This document shows, piece after piece, positions 25,136 to 33,536 of a DNA stretch of 64,000 nt. The stretch spans positions 248,001 to 312,000 of the forward strand of contig CBDBGT010000010.1 in assembly GCA_965205365.1 (NCBI GenBank), written 5' to 3'. Positions within the stretch are counted from its first letter, which is position 1; each line of letters starts with the position of its first letter. A program made the translations under genes and the position numbers. Below the pieces are notes generated by a model. The model was given only the letters and a program-made list of their open reading frames with translations, had not been told where the DNA came from and did no database searches. This DNA is from JALZUR01 sp965205365. GTDB taxonomy: Bacteria > Bdellovibrionota > Bdellovibrionia > Bdellovibrionales > UBA1609.

Positions 25136-26188
25136 TTATGAGAAGAAATGCTCTTTTACTGCTTTAACACCATGGAGCTGCCCACAGGCTGCGTAAATAT
25201 CCTCACCTCTAGTTTGGCGTTTGTAAGCTCTAATGCCTTGTTTTAGTAAATATTTTTGAAACTTTGCTACCTGTTTAGGGTCTGGTTTTTTAAAACCTGA
25301 ACCCGGGTGTTCATTAAAAGGAATAAGGTTTACCATGGCTTTTCTACCTTTTAATAAAGCTACAAGCTCCTTTGCTTGAGTCATATGGTCGGTAACATCT
25401 TTTAATAAAACATACTCGAACGTAACCTCTTCCCCTGTCACTTCAGAATGTTTATCTGTGGCTTTAAATAGTTCTTTTATGGGGTATTTTTTATTAATAG
25501 GCATAATTAATGACCTTACCTTATCATTACTAGCATTTAAGCTCACTGCTAGATGAGCACCTGACTTAGTAACTAGTGGAATATGGTTTACTAGGCCTGA
25601 TGTTGAAACCGTCACCCTTTTTCTAGAAAAATTAATACCCCCACTATCCCTTAGAATCTGAATAGCTTTAAAAACGCCTTCTAAATTATCTAAAGGCTCA
25701 CCCATTCCCATGAAAACAACATTGGTCAAGCCGCCTTCATTATTTTTTAAAAGTCTATCATTTACTTCTAAAAACTGACCTACAATTTCACCTGGGCTTA
25801 ATTTTTTCTTAAGTTTGTATTTCCCTGTAAAACAAAACTTACACCCAAGATTACACCCAACCTGTGAAGACACACACAAAGTTTTTCTCTCCCCTGAAGG
25901 AATCATAACTGTTTCAGCAGTTAAACCCTCACCCATATCAAATAAATATTTTTGTGTCCCATCCTTACTCTGCCTAAACTCAACCACTTTAGGTCTTTGA
26001 AAGTAAAGCCTTTCACCAATGGACTCTTTAAAGGGCTTTGAAAGGTCGCTCATAGCCTGAACAGACTCTTCTCTTTTTCGATATATCCAAGAAAAAAGCT
26101 GATCTGCTCTAAAAGGCTTTTCACCACAATCATAAAAATACTCTTTAAGGGAGGCCCTTGTTTGGTCAAAAAAGTTAACTTTATCCAT
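25136..26188 (-). CDS. rlmN: 23S rRNA/tRNA adenine C2-methyltransferase RlmN
   Basis: This radical-SAM enzyme methylates A2503 of 23S rRNA and A37 of some tRNAs. The 350-residue protein has the CxxxCxxC cluster motif (CNLGCKFCFTGK, about 113), VVFMGMGEPLDN and the C-terminal region with YKRQTRGEDIYAACGQL, whose Cys is the methyl-carrying residue. The start is 15 bp after the rfaE1 stop, so the two are likely one operon. Confidence 0.95.
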   Translation of the reverse strand: MDKVNFFDQTRASLKEYFYDCGEKPFRADQLFSWIYRKREESVQAMSDLSKPFKESIGERLYFQRPKVVEFRQSKDGTQKYLFDMGEGLTAETVMIPSGERKTLCVSSQVGCNLGCKFCFTGKYKLKKKLSPGEIVGQFLEVNDRLLKNNEGGLTNVVFMGMGEPLDNLEGVFKAIQILRDSGGINFSRKRVTVSTSGLVNHIPLVTKSGAHLAVSLNASNDKVRSLIMPINKKYPIKELFKATDKHSEVTGEEVTFEYVLLKDVTDHMTQAKELVALLKGRKAMVNLIPFNEHPGSGFKKPDPKQVAKFQKYLLKQGIRAYKRQTRGEDIYAACGQLHGVKAVKEHFFS

Positions 26189-26203
26189 AATCTAGAAGAA
26201 GTA

Positions 26204-27283
26204 TCAGATATTTTCTTGAAATTTAAGACTAATTTCTGATGAGGAAAATCTTTCCATATGTGACTTAATATCTTTGAGTGTACAGGGCACAGCTCCTACC
26301 TTGCCAACTACATAGCCTGCCGCAAAATTGGCAAAAAAAGCAGCCTCAATCACTGTAAGCCCCCCTAAAAGACCGTAGGACAATGCTGCAAGCACAGTAT
26401 CTCCCGCCCCAGTCACATCAAAAACCTTTCTAGCAAAAGTAGGCACCCTTAAAGCACCACTTTTATCACAAACACTCATACCCAAAGCACCTACCGTTGC
26501 AATGAGGTTTTTAAACTCCCCTTCTTTAAGTATCCACTTTAAAAGCTCTGTATAGTCTTTAACTCCAGCCATACCTGAGTATGAAACCGTTTCAACATAG
26601 TTTGGCTTAAAAAAATCTGCTCCTTTAAATTTTAAAAGGGGCGCTTTCTTAAAAGGGTCTACAAAAATCACTGCACCTTTTTCATGAGCTTTTTTAATTG
26701 CTTTCTTACAAAACTCGTCAAACAAAACACCTTTCCCATAGTCTTGTAAAATCACATGGCCATATTTAGAAAAATCCAACGATTCAAGTGAATTTAAAAG
26801 ATTTTTTTTATCCTCCTCACTTAAAGCCCCACTGTCTTCAGAATCTAATCTTAAAAGATGATGTTGACCGCTAATAACTCTTGTTTTCTTAGTAGTGGGC
26901 CTTGAAACAGAGTTTATAAGCTTTGAATTTAAGCCAGGCATTTTAGATAAAATTTCTTCTATATCTTCACCCGCCTCATCAACCCCTTTTAAACCTAAAA
27001 GATCACAAGAACCACCTAGAGAAAATAAGTTCTTAGCCACATTAGCTGCTAGTCCTAGTTTTTTCTCACTTTCTTTTAAACTCACAATGGGGACTGGCGC
27101 CTCTGGACTAATACGATGAACATCCCCGAATAAATATTTATCCAAACCCACATCACCAATAACTAATACTTTAGAGCTGACTGACTTATCTGCTATTTTT
27201 TTAATCAAAAAAGCCTTAATAACAGACATTGTCTTAACGAAGGCCTTAAAACTTATTAATTCAACTGCTTCAGCTTTGCTCAC
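26204..27283 (-). CDS. rfaE1: D-glycero-beta-D-manno-heptose-7-phosphate kinase
   Basis: This PfkB-family kinase phosphorylates heptose 7-phosphate at C1 on the way to ADP-heptose for the LPS core. Visible are VIGDVGLDKYLFGDVHRISP (about 40), the heptose-kinase region and the PfkB signature DVTGAGDTVLAALSYGL with the catalytic Asp (about 300). It lacks the C-terminal nucleotidyltransferase domain of HldE, so it is the single-function form. The first 25 residues exceed the usual start; an internal Met could be used. Confidence 0.88.
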   Translation of the reverse strand: MSKAEAVELISFKAFVKTMSVIKAFLIKKIADKSVSSKVLVIGDVGLDKYLFGDVHRISPEAPVPIVSLKESEKKLGLAANVAKNLFSLGGSCDLLGLKGVDEAGEDIEEILSKMPGLNSKLINSVSRPTTKKTRVISGQHHLLRLDSEDSGALSEEDKKNLLNSLESLDFSKYGHVILQDYGKGVLFDEFCKKAIKKAHEKGAVIFVDPFKKAPLLKFKGADFFKPNYVETVSYSGMAGVKDYTELLKWILKEGEFKNLIATVGALGMSVCDKSGALRVPTFARKVFDVTGAGDTVLAALSYGLLGGLTVIEAAFFANFAAGYVVGKVGAVPCTLKDIKSHMERFSSSEISLKFQENI

Positions 27284-27420
27284 AGTCTTGAGTTAACACA
27301 GAATTCAACTATAAAAAATAACACGTATTGACGAAGTGTGCTTCTAAATAGCTTATGAGAGTGTTTTAATCATTAAGCTTTAAAAACCATACAGAGGTAA
27401 ACACACAATAGGAAGTTATC

Positions 27421-28689
27421 ATGAAGCAAGCTGCAAACCCTTTAAAATCAAGTCACTTTTTTAGAAATACAATATCTTTAATTGAAAGAGTGGGGGAGAA
27501 TATAAATATAAACTCTTCTGCTTTAGAAACATTAAAGCATCCCAGGCGTATGATCACTGTAAGCATCCCAGTTAAAATGGATGATGGCCGCCTTCTCGTT
27601 TTTGAAGGCCATCGTGTACAACACAATCAAGCTTTGGGCCCATTTAAAGGTGGGCTTAGGTATCACCCCTCAGTACATGTGGGTGAAGCTGCAGCCCTTG
27701 CAACTTTAATGACTCTAAAAAATTCTCTCCTAGGCCTTCCCTTAGGTGGAGCAAAGGGTGGAATTTGTGTGGACCCTAACTCTTTATCACTTGGTGAGAA
27801 CGAGCGTTTAACTAGAAGGTTTACCCGTGAAATTGGCCCTTTTATTGGCCCTGACAAAGATATTCCAGCTCCAGATGTTGGTACAAATCATCAAACCATG
27901 GCTTGGATGATGGACACATACTCTCTTGATACAGGTTACTCTCAAACAGGTGTTGTAACAGGCAAGCCTGTTGCTGTAGGTGGGTCAAAGGGAAGAAACT
28001 CAGCTACAGGTCTAGGGGTTATTTATATAACAGAAAAAGCATTAAACTCTGTCAATCGTGAAATAAAAAATGCAACTATTGCAATACAAGGTTTTGGTAA
28101 AGTTGGTATGTATGCTGCCGTTGAGGGCTATAACCTTGGGGCACGTATTGTTGCTGTAAGCGATATGTCAGGGGGTATATTTAATAACAGTGGAATTAAC
28201 ATCCCCGAACTTGTAAAACACACAGAAAACAACAACCCCATTAAAGATTTTAAAGGAGCAACACCCATAACTAATGCACAACTTTTAGCTCTCGAAGTAG
28301 ATATCTTAGCACCCTGTGCATTAGAAGGCGTCATTACTAAAAACAATGTAAATGACATTAAGGCAAAAATAATTGTTGAAGGTGCAAATGGCCCTGTAAC
28401 AAATAATGCCAATGATGCTTTAAACACTAAAAGCATTATGGTTGTTCCAGATATTCTTGCAAATGGCGGAGGCGTTGTTGTGTCTTACTTTGAGTGGGTT
28501 CAGGATATTGTGTGGCTTTTTTGGGAAGAAGATGAAGTTCGGAAAAAACTTAAGAAAATTATGCATTCATGTTTTGATACTGTTTTTAAATATTCTCAAG
28601 ATAATAAGTGTGATTTAAGAACTGCAGCTTTAGCCGTTTCTCTTTTAAGGTTAGAACAGGCCATGCGCCTTAGAGGACAAACTTGGTAA
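27421..28689 (+). CDS. gdhA: glutamate dehydrogenase (Glu/Leu/Phe/Val family)
   Basis: This enzyme interconverts glutamate and 2-oxoglutarate plus ammonia. The 422-residue protein carries PFKGGLRYHPSVHVGEAAAL, the glycine-rich catalytic-lysine motif LPLGGAKGGICVDP (about 115), PAPDVGT and the Rossmann motif AIQGFGKVGMYAA (about 222). Length is normal for the hexameric bacterial/archaeal class. A Shine-Dalgarno AGGAAG lies 7 bp before the ATG. Cofactor preference is not clear from the sequence. Confidence 0.9.
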   Translation: MKQAANPLKSSHFFRNTISLIERVGENININSSALETLKHPRRMITVSIPVKMDDGRLLVFEGHRVQHNQALGPFKGGLRYHPSVHVGEAAALATLMTLKNSLLGLPLGGAKGGICVDPNSLSLGENERLTRRFTREIGPFIGPDKDIPAPDVGTNHQTMAWMMDTYSLDTGYSQTGVVTGKPVAVGGSKGRNSATGLGVIYITEKALNSVNREIKNATIAIQGFGKVGMYAAVEGYNLGARIVAVSDMSGGIFNNSGINIPELVKHTENNNPIKDFKGATPITNAQLLALEVDILAPCALEGVITKNNVNDIKAKIIVEGANGPVTNNANDALNTKSIMVVPDILANGGGVVVSYFEWVQDIVWLFWEEDEVRKKLKKIMHSCFDTVFKYSQDNKCDLRTAALAVSLLRLEQAMRLRGQTW

Positions 28690-29678
28690 TAAATTTAATA
28701 ACAAAACCCTGGCTTTATTTACCACCAAATATATCTTATAAAATTGGACCTGTGATCTTAAGAACTTGGTCTAAGTTAAAGCCTTTTCCAAAAACAAAAA
28801 ATAAAAAGTTTAAAAAATTAGGGCTATATTTTAGCAGCCCCTTTGGTACAGCCGGTGGATTAGATAAAGAAGCAAGCGATCTTTTCACTTGGACAAAATG
28901 GGGCGCTGGCTTTTTAGAAATTGGAACCCTTACGCCAAAACCTCAGGGACCAAACCCTGGAAAAATAATTGACCGTGATATTAAAAATAAAGCTCTCTGG
29001 AATTATATGGGTTTTCCAAATGCTGGATTTAAAACCACCCTTCCAAAAATTATAAACTACAAAAAAAAAATGGGGAACAACACTCCTATTTTCATCAACA
29101 TTGGAAAAAACAAAACCACTCCTTTAAAAAAAGCTCAAGATGATTACATAAGCGGTATTAAATTTTTTAATGAAGTTGCAGACTGTTTTGTCATCAATAT
29201 TTCAAGCCCCAACACCACAGACCTTCGCTTACTCCACCAAGAAGAAAACTTTAAAAACTTTATCCATCCTATTATTAAAGCCTCAAAAGCACAAAAAAAA
29301 AACATCCCCCTCCTTTTAAAACTTTCTCCAGATTTAAGTGATGATGATTTTATAATTTTTTTAAACAACTGCAAAAAATTAGATCTTAGTGGATTCATCC
29401 TTACAAACACTACTCTTCATCGCCCGAAGGGAGTCAATTTTCCAAAAAACGGCGGCTTATCCGGAGCCCCTCTTTACTCGACATCTTTACAAAAACTTAA
29501 GCTTGCTCGACATGTTCTTGGCAAAGACTCTTCTCAAATTCTAATTTCTGTTGGAGGTGTTTGCTCTCCAAAAGAAGCTATTAACAGACTTAAATCTGGA
29601 GCCGATTTAGTTCAATTTTACTCAGGCCTTATATTTTATGGCCCTTCTCTTTTCCAAGATTCCATTAAAGCACTTTAA
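28683..29678 (+). CDS. pyrD: dihydroorotate dehydrogenase (quinone), class 2
   Basis: PyrD oxidises dihydroorotate to orotate in pyrimidine synthesis, passing electrons to quinone. The 331-residue protein has FGTAGGLDKEASDL, VINISSPNTTDLRLL, FILTNTT and the FMN-phosphate motif ISVGGVCSPKEAINRLKSGA. The N-terminal amphipathic region (LYLPPNISYKI) fits the membrane-associated class 2. The start is a TTG at 28683 that overlaps the gdhA stop by 7 bp, indicating translational coupling. No ATG lies nearby. Confidence 0.9.
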   Translation: MVINLITKPWLYLPPNISYKIGPVILRTWSKLKPFPKTKNKKFKKLGLYFSSPFGTAGGLDKEASDLFTWTKWGAGFLEIGTLTPKPQGPNPGKIIDRDIKNKALWNYMGFPNAGFKTTLPKIINYKKKMGNNTPIFINIGKNKTTPLKKAQDDYISGIKFFNEVADCFVINISSPNTTDLRLLHQEENFKNFIHPIIKASKAQKKNIPLLLKLSPDLSDDDFIIFLNNCKKLDLSGFILTNTTLHRPKGVNFPKNGGLSGAPLYSTSLQKLKLARHVLGKDSSQILISVGGVCSPKEAINRLKSGADLVQFYSGLIFYGPSLFQDSIKAL

Positions 29679-29755
29679 AAAACCTTTCTCATACTAGACT
29701 TAAATTATTAAAATACCTGACAAAATTTCTATTTTAGAGTAGTTTTTTGAGTATT

Positions 29756-30184
29756 ATGGATAACAAACGTAGGCGTGGATATTGGATACCTGTTGTCACA
29801 GCAATGATGCGACGAAAAGATAAGGTTTTATTAGGGCTTCGTCCTAAGGGCCATAACCTTGCAGGTTTCTGGGAGTTTCCTGGAGGTAAGATTGAACCTA
29901 CAGAAGAACCTGAAAAAGCATTAAAACGTGAACTTAATGAAGAGCTTGGAATTGATGCTGAAATTGGAGCAGTTAGATTTACAGGAGTTCACTCTTATGG
30001 CGATACTGGTATTTTGCTTTTATTCTATGAAGTTCCTTACTGGAAAGGTGAGCCTAAAACGGTTCATCATGATGGTTTAAAATGGGTTAAAATATCTGAA
30101 CTTAAAAATGAACACCTTCCTGAAATGAACATAAGGCTTTTAGATAAAATTATTTACGCTCTTAATAACCCTGTGAGCTCATAA
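29756..30184 (+). CDS. Nudix hydrolase, MutT-like
   Basis: The Nudix box GGKIEPTEEPEKALKRELNE followed by ELGI is complete (GX5EX7REUXEEXGU). The 142-residue size and the GFWEFPGG motif match MutT-type 8-oxo-dGTP hydrolases. I prefer the ATG at 29756 over a TTG at 29747 because the GAG at 29749-29751 is the only Shine-Dalgarno-like stretch nearby. The TAA stop shares one base with the next ATG (TAATG), so it is coupled to the glycosyltransferase. Confidence 0.88.
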   Translation: MDNKRRRGYWIPVVTAMMRRKDKVLLGLRPKGHNLAGFWEFPGGKIEPTEEPEKALKRELNEELGIDAEIGAVRFTGVHSYGDTGILLLFYEVPYWKGEPKTVHHDGLKWVKISELKNEHLPEMNIRLLDKIIYALNNPVSS

Positions 30185-31428
30185 TGAATTTTCATGTTTG
30201 CTTTGTAGGAAAAAACTTTCCCTTAATGAGTGAGGTTTTAGACCAAACAAATATTTGGCCCATTGCTGAAAAACTCTCAGAAATGGGTGTAAGTGTTTCA
30301 ATTGTAGCTTATAAAGCACCTTCAAATAAAGTTACAGTGAGGCATAAAAATACCACTATACATTTTGTTACTAGTAGAAGTAACTTTTTATCAAAAGAAG
30401 ATTTTCCAAAAGCTGCTCTTAAAAAGCTTAAAGCAATACACAACGCTCATAAAATAGATCATGTACACAGTCTTGACACTCCTTTAAGAAAATTTAAATC
30501 TTTTTTAAGTCCTTATAAGCCCAGCCTAAGCTACGGTGTTCAAGTTTCTAAAATGGAAGAAATGTTTAGCCTTCTCTCTGTTGATGAAAGCCTTACCGGG
30601 CTTTTAACCTCAAACTTACTAAACCCAATAATATTTTTAAAAAAATATTTTTTTAAAGACTACTTCACTCTAAGAGAAGCTCAAGGCATACTAGTCAGTA
30701 GCCCAAAGCAAGCCTTAAGCTTAGAACGTTATTATTTATACCCTCCTAATAGGATTTTTAAAATCCCATTGGATTCTTATGTAAGCGATTTAGTTTTAAG
30801 AAAAAAATCTGAAAAGCTTTTAACTCAATTCAACCTCACCTTATCCACACCAATTATAGCAACCTCTTTTAGTATGCAAAAACTTGATGAGCTCTTTTAT
30901 CTCTTAGACGTTTTTGAAGAGATTGCCTTAATTCACCCTAAAGCAAAACTCTTAATTATTGGGGACAGCCCTTACTTTAAAGATGTTCAACGAACTGTTC
31001 TTCTAAAAGCCTTAGACTCTAGAGTGATTTTCACAAAAAATGTTCCAAAGTCTCAACTATCAGACTACATATCTTTATCTGATATTTTTATAAATATTAG
31101 CTACGCAACTTCAGGCTTTGGCCCAACACTCATTGAAGCCATGGCTCAAGAAAAAATTATCATAGGATCTGAGTTTAGCCCAATTTCATCTATAATTGAT
31201 AACGGTAAAAATGGCTTTCTCATACGCCCAGGTGAAACTGCCCAATGTGTAAATCTTATAGACCAAGTATTTACAGAATCTATAGATGTTGAAAATATCA
31301 GCAAACATGCTCGAGAAGATATCAAAAAAATACTCAATCGAGATAAACTTACAGAAAAAACACTAAAAGCCTTTAAAAAGATCAATTCTAAAAAGTTCAA
31401 GCTTTTCTCAATCCCATTTTTCAATTAG
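30184..31428 (+). CDS. glycosyltransferase, GT4-like
   Basis: A 414-residue two-domain glycosyltransferase. The N-domain begins FHVCFVGKNFPLMSE. The C-domain carries the GT-B donor-site pattern YATSGFGPTLIEAMAQEKII (about 300-320), with the family Glu, followed by GFLIRPGE. There is no transmembrane segment. It probably adds a sugar to LPS or another surface glycan, but donor and acceptor are unknown. It overlaps the Nudix stop by one base and is followed by an HU/IHF gene 10 bp on. Confidence 0.78.
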   Translation: MNFHVCFVGKNFPLMSEVLDQTNIWPIAEKLSEMGVSVSIVAYKAPSNKVTVRHKNTTIHFVTSRSNFLSKEDFPKAALKKLKAIHNAHKIDHVHSLDTPLRKFKSFLSPYKPSLSYGVQVSKMEEMFSLLSVDESLTGLLTSNLLNPIIFLKKYFFKDYFTLREAQGILVSSPKQALSLERYYLYPPNRIFKIPLDSYVSDLVLRKKSEKLLTQFNLTLSTPIIATSFSMQKLDELFYLLDVFEEIALIHPKAKLLIIGDSPYFKDVQRTVLLKALDSRVIFTKNVPKSQLSDYISLSDIFINISYATSGFGPTLIEAMAQEKIIIGSEFSPISSIIDNGKNGFLIRPGETAQCVNLIDQVFTESIDVENISKHAREDIKKILNRDKLTEKTLKAFKKINSKKFKLFSIPFFN

Positions 31429-31438
31429 AATATCGCCA

Positions 31439-31714
31439 ATGACCAAAGCTGAAATAATTGAACTTCTTTCTCAAAAACATAAAATTGCAAAAGCAAAGGC
31501 TGACGTTGTGGTGAACACAGTTTTTAACTCCATTATATCTTCACTAGTTAATGGTGGTCGTACAGAGATTAGAGGTTTTGGAACTTTTGTAAATCGCAAG
31601 TATGAAGCCAGAAAAGGAAGAAACCCTCGAACAGGTGATATTATTAATGTTGCAGCAAAAAAGCTTCCTTTCTTTAAAGCTGGAAAAGAGCTTAAAGGTG
31701 ACCTTAATAAATAA
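31439..31714 (+). CDS. HU/IHF-family DNA-binding protein
   Basis: This 91-residue protein covers the whole bacterial histone-like fold. The N-terminal dimerisation helices (MTKAEIIELLSQKHKIAKAK) are followed by EIRGFGTFVNRKYEARKGRN and the DNA-intercalating arm RNPRTGDIINVAAKKLPFFK with the conserved Pro. The RNPRTG arm and RGFGTF fit HU as well as the IHF beta-like branch. It sits at the end of the plus-strand gdhA-to-glycosyltransferase run. Confidence 0.9.
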   Translation: MTKAEIIELLSQKHKIAKAKADVVVNTVFNSIISSLVNGGRTEIRGFGTFVNRKYEARKGRNPRTGDIINVAAKKLPFFKAGKELKGDLNK

Positions 31715-32097
31715 CCCAATAAAAATCAACAACTTAAATCTACAACTAATATAGTAAAACAGGCCTCAAGAAGGCTCCTACAAGCACTAGGGAGCATCAA
31801 CCTCACTTTCTCATCAAGAAAAACTAGTATTTTAAACCTTTTATTTAATCTTATATTCTGAGAAGGAAAGATTTTTAAGCCCTTCTATGATCCACGAGCC
31901 GTCCCTTTGTAAGGACTTCACAACAACCCCTTTTGTTATAAAAATAGAGTTGTTACTTTACATTAAAAGAAATTCAAAGGCCACATCAAAAGATGTGGCC
32001 AATAGTAGGACTCAAAGAAAAGTCTCTTTTTTGATAAGTCTGAGTTTTTTTTAAACTTAGTCCCTTAAAACCTAAGGGTTATTGATAAAAGTAAAAC
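31715..32097. other. intergenic with hairpins, no gene seen
   Basis: This AT-rich spacer lies between convergent genes. It holds the strong hairpin at 31979-32000 and a weaker one (CCCTTA/TAAGGG) near 32060. I see no credible ORF. Confidence 0.5.
31979..32000 (-). terminator. candidate terminator hairpin
   Basis: A perfect 9-bp stem (GGCCACATC/GATGTGGCC) with an AAAA loop. On the minus strand it is followed by TTTGAATTTCTTTT, a discontinuous T-tract, so it best fits the end of the exported-protein transcript from 32520. It may also stop plus-strand read-through from the HU/IHF gene. Confidence 0.5.
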
Positions 32098-32520
32098 CTA
32101 TTTACATTGACCTTTAGTCATATCAAAGTAAGCAGATCCACCATGTAAGACCGCAAAACTATTTGTGTCATTAACAATAACTCCAAGTGAAACTACGCTA
32201 TCTACTTGGCACATAACTAATAAGCCGCCAGTAGCTTGCTTTACTTGGTTTCCATAGATTTCACGAGTTTTCTCTACGTTATCATAAAACACAGTGTTTA
32301 GCTTAGATTGGAGTAATTCATCGGCTACACCTTTGTCAAAAGCCAATGAATCACATTTATCTAAAATTTCTCCCATAAATGTAATAGTATAATTAACACC
32401 ATCAGTATCTACCTGAATAGTCATTTTATTCGTATACTGACCTTCTTCAAAATTGCAGACCAAAGAGTCAGCAAAGGCTATTGTGGGAACAACTATAAGT
32501 AACAAAAACATTTTTTTCAT
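32098..32520 (-). CDS. exported small protein of unknown function
   Basis: About 140 residues, starting with a clear signal peptide (MKKMFLLLIVVPTIAFA, cleavage after AFA). The mature domain is mostly beta with four Cys (CNF, KCDS, MCQ, GQC), compatible with periplasmic disulfides. I place the start at ATG 32520, because a strong GGAGG sits 6 nt before it. The longer frame from a TTG at 32532 would include that ribosome site. No family recognised. Confidence 0.72.
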   Translation of the reverse strand: MKKMFLLLIVVPTIAFADSLVCNFEEGQYTNKMTIQVDTDGVNYTITFMGEILDKCDSLAFDKGVADELLQSKLNTVFYDNVEKTREIYGNQVKQATGGLLVMCQVDSVVSLGVIVNDTNSFAVLHGGSAYFDMTKGQCK

Positions 32521-32549
32521 TTTTTCCTCCAAATGTTTTAAACAAGTCC

Positions 32550-32558
32550 CTTATAGCA
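32550..32558 (-). promoter_or_regulatory. candidate extended -10 promoter
   Basis: TGCTATAAG on the minus strand, about 30 bp before the exported-protein start, is the same word as upstream of rimP. No good -35 is seen, as expected for an extended -10. Confidence 0.45.
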
Positions 32559-32587
32559 GTTATTAACAAATAATAAAATAGATTTTT

Positions 32588-32596
32588 TGCTATAAT
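32588..32596 (+). promoter_or_regulatory. candidate extended -10 promoter, divergent
   Basis: TGCTATAAT on the plus strand is a perfect extended -10. It points away from the exported-protein gene into a region with no intact ORF, where the recombinase remnant lies. Confidence 0.4.
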
Positions 32597-32772
32597 GTAA
32601 AATCTACATTTTTTTTGGATAATGGTTTTTGCAACTGTTCAGCATAATTTAGCCGTAAAGGTTTTTGTACAGCTTTTAAAAAAAACTACATTTACACCAA
32701 TGGCTGTAGCACTGTTTAACTTTATATTATTATTTTTATTTACCACTTCTGTAACAAGGGCCCTCCATATGA

Positions 32773-32967
32773 GTAGAGCATGAAGAAGGGGCCGTACAGG
32801 AGCCAGCAAGTCTTAAGGATTATGATAGATTTCAGGAGAGTTTGGAAATTTTTTTTCAAAACGATAATCCTAAACTCAAGACTCAGGCTATTGAAAAAAT
32901 GGTTCATAGAGTTGAAGTCGGAGTAGCTTCAGTGAAAGTACATTATTTTGTGGGGAGAACCACATAA
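32773..32967 (+). pseudogene. C-terminal remnant of a serine recombinase
   Basis: An open stretch of 64 codons ends in KTQAIEKMVHRVEVGVASVK followed by VHYFVG. This pattern is typical of the extreme C-terminus of large serine recombinases found on mobile elements. No start, resolvase catalytic domain or zinc domain is present. It ends 22 bp from the 3' end of tRNA-Leu, so it may mark the scar of an integrated element. Confidence 0.5.
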
Positions 32968-32989
32968 CCAAGGAGTCGGTGAGGACAAA

Positions 32990-33074
32990 TGGTACCCGCG
33001 AGAGGGGTCGAACCTCCAAGCCTTGCGGCACTAGATCCTAAGTCTAGCGTGTCTGCCAATTCCACCACACGGGC
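32990..33074 (-). tRNA. tRNA-Leu (anticodon UAG)
   Basis: The minus strand folds as a class II tRNA. The acceptor stem GCCCGTG pairs with CGCGGGT, and the D-arm contains TGGTGGAATTGGCAGACA. The anticodon stem-loop CTAGACTTAGGATCTAG carries TAG, the long variable arm is TGCCGCAAGGCTT, and the T-arm is GGAGGTTCGACCCCTC. The 3' CCA is encoded. Length is 85 nt. Confidence 0.96.
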
Positions 33075-33119
33075 ATTTAATAATTACTGTATTTAAAATG
33101 TAATGTAGAAAACTTTGTT

Positions 33120-33506
33120 CTACTTAGCAATTAATTTTTTATATTCTGAAGCTTTTAATAACGAGGCCAGTTCTTTTTCCGTATCCATTTCAATTCGAAT
33201 CAACCAACCATCATTCCATGGATCATCATTAAGAACTCCAGGCTTATCCATTAAAGCAGCATTTGTTTCAATCACAGTCCCTGTTACAGGAGAAATAAGG
33301 TCACTCACCGCCTTAACGCTTTCAATTACTCCAAAGGGCTCATTCTGAATAACCTTTTGCCCCTCATCAGGAAGCTCAGCATACACAATTTCACCTAAAC
33401 TTTCTTGAGCAAAAGACGTTACACCTACAGTAACAATATTTTCATCAACGTAAGCCCACTCATGCTCTTTAGTATAGTAAACATCTTCTGGTACTTTATG
33501 CGCCAT
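33120..33506 (-). CDS. gcvH: glycine cleavage system H protein
   Basis: This lipoyl carrier shuttles the aminomethyl group between P, T and L proteins. The 128 residues include HEWAYVDENIVTVGVTSFAQ and the lipoylation site GVIESVKAVSDL with its central Lys (about 64). Standard length. It follows gcvT by 30 bp. gcvP, usually next, is absent; tRNA-Leu and a recombinase scar occupy that place. Confidence 0.95.
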   Translation of the reverse strand: MAHKVPEDVYYTKEHEWAYVDENIVTVGVTSFAQESLGEIVYAELPDEGQKVIQNEPFGVIESVKAVSDLISPVTGTVIETNAALMDKPGVLNDDPWNDGWLIRIEMDTEKELASLLKASEYKKLIAK

Positions 33507-33536
33507 TTAAACCCCCCTTTTTATAGCAATAGTTTC

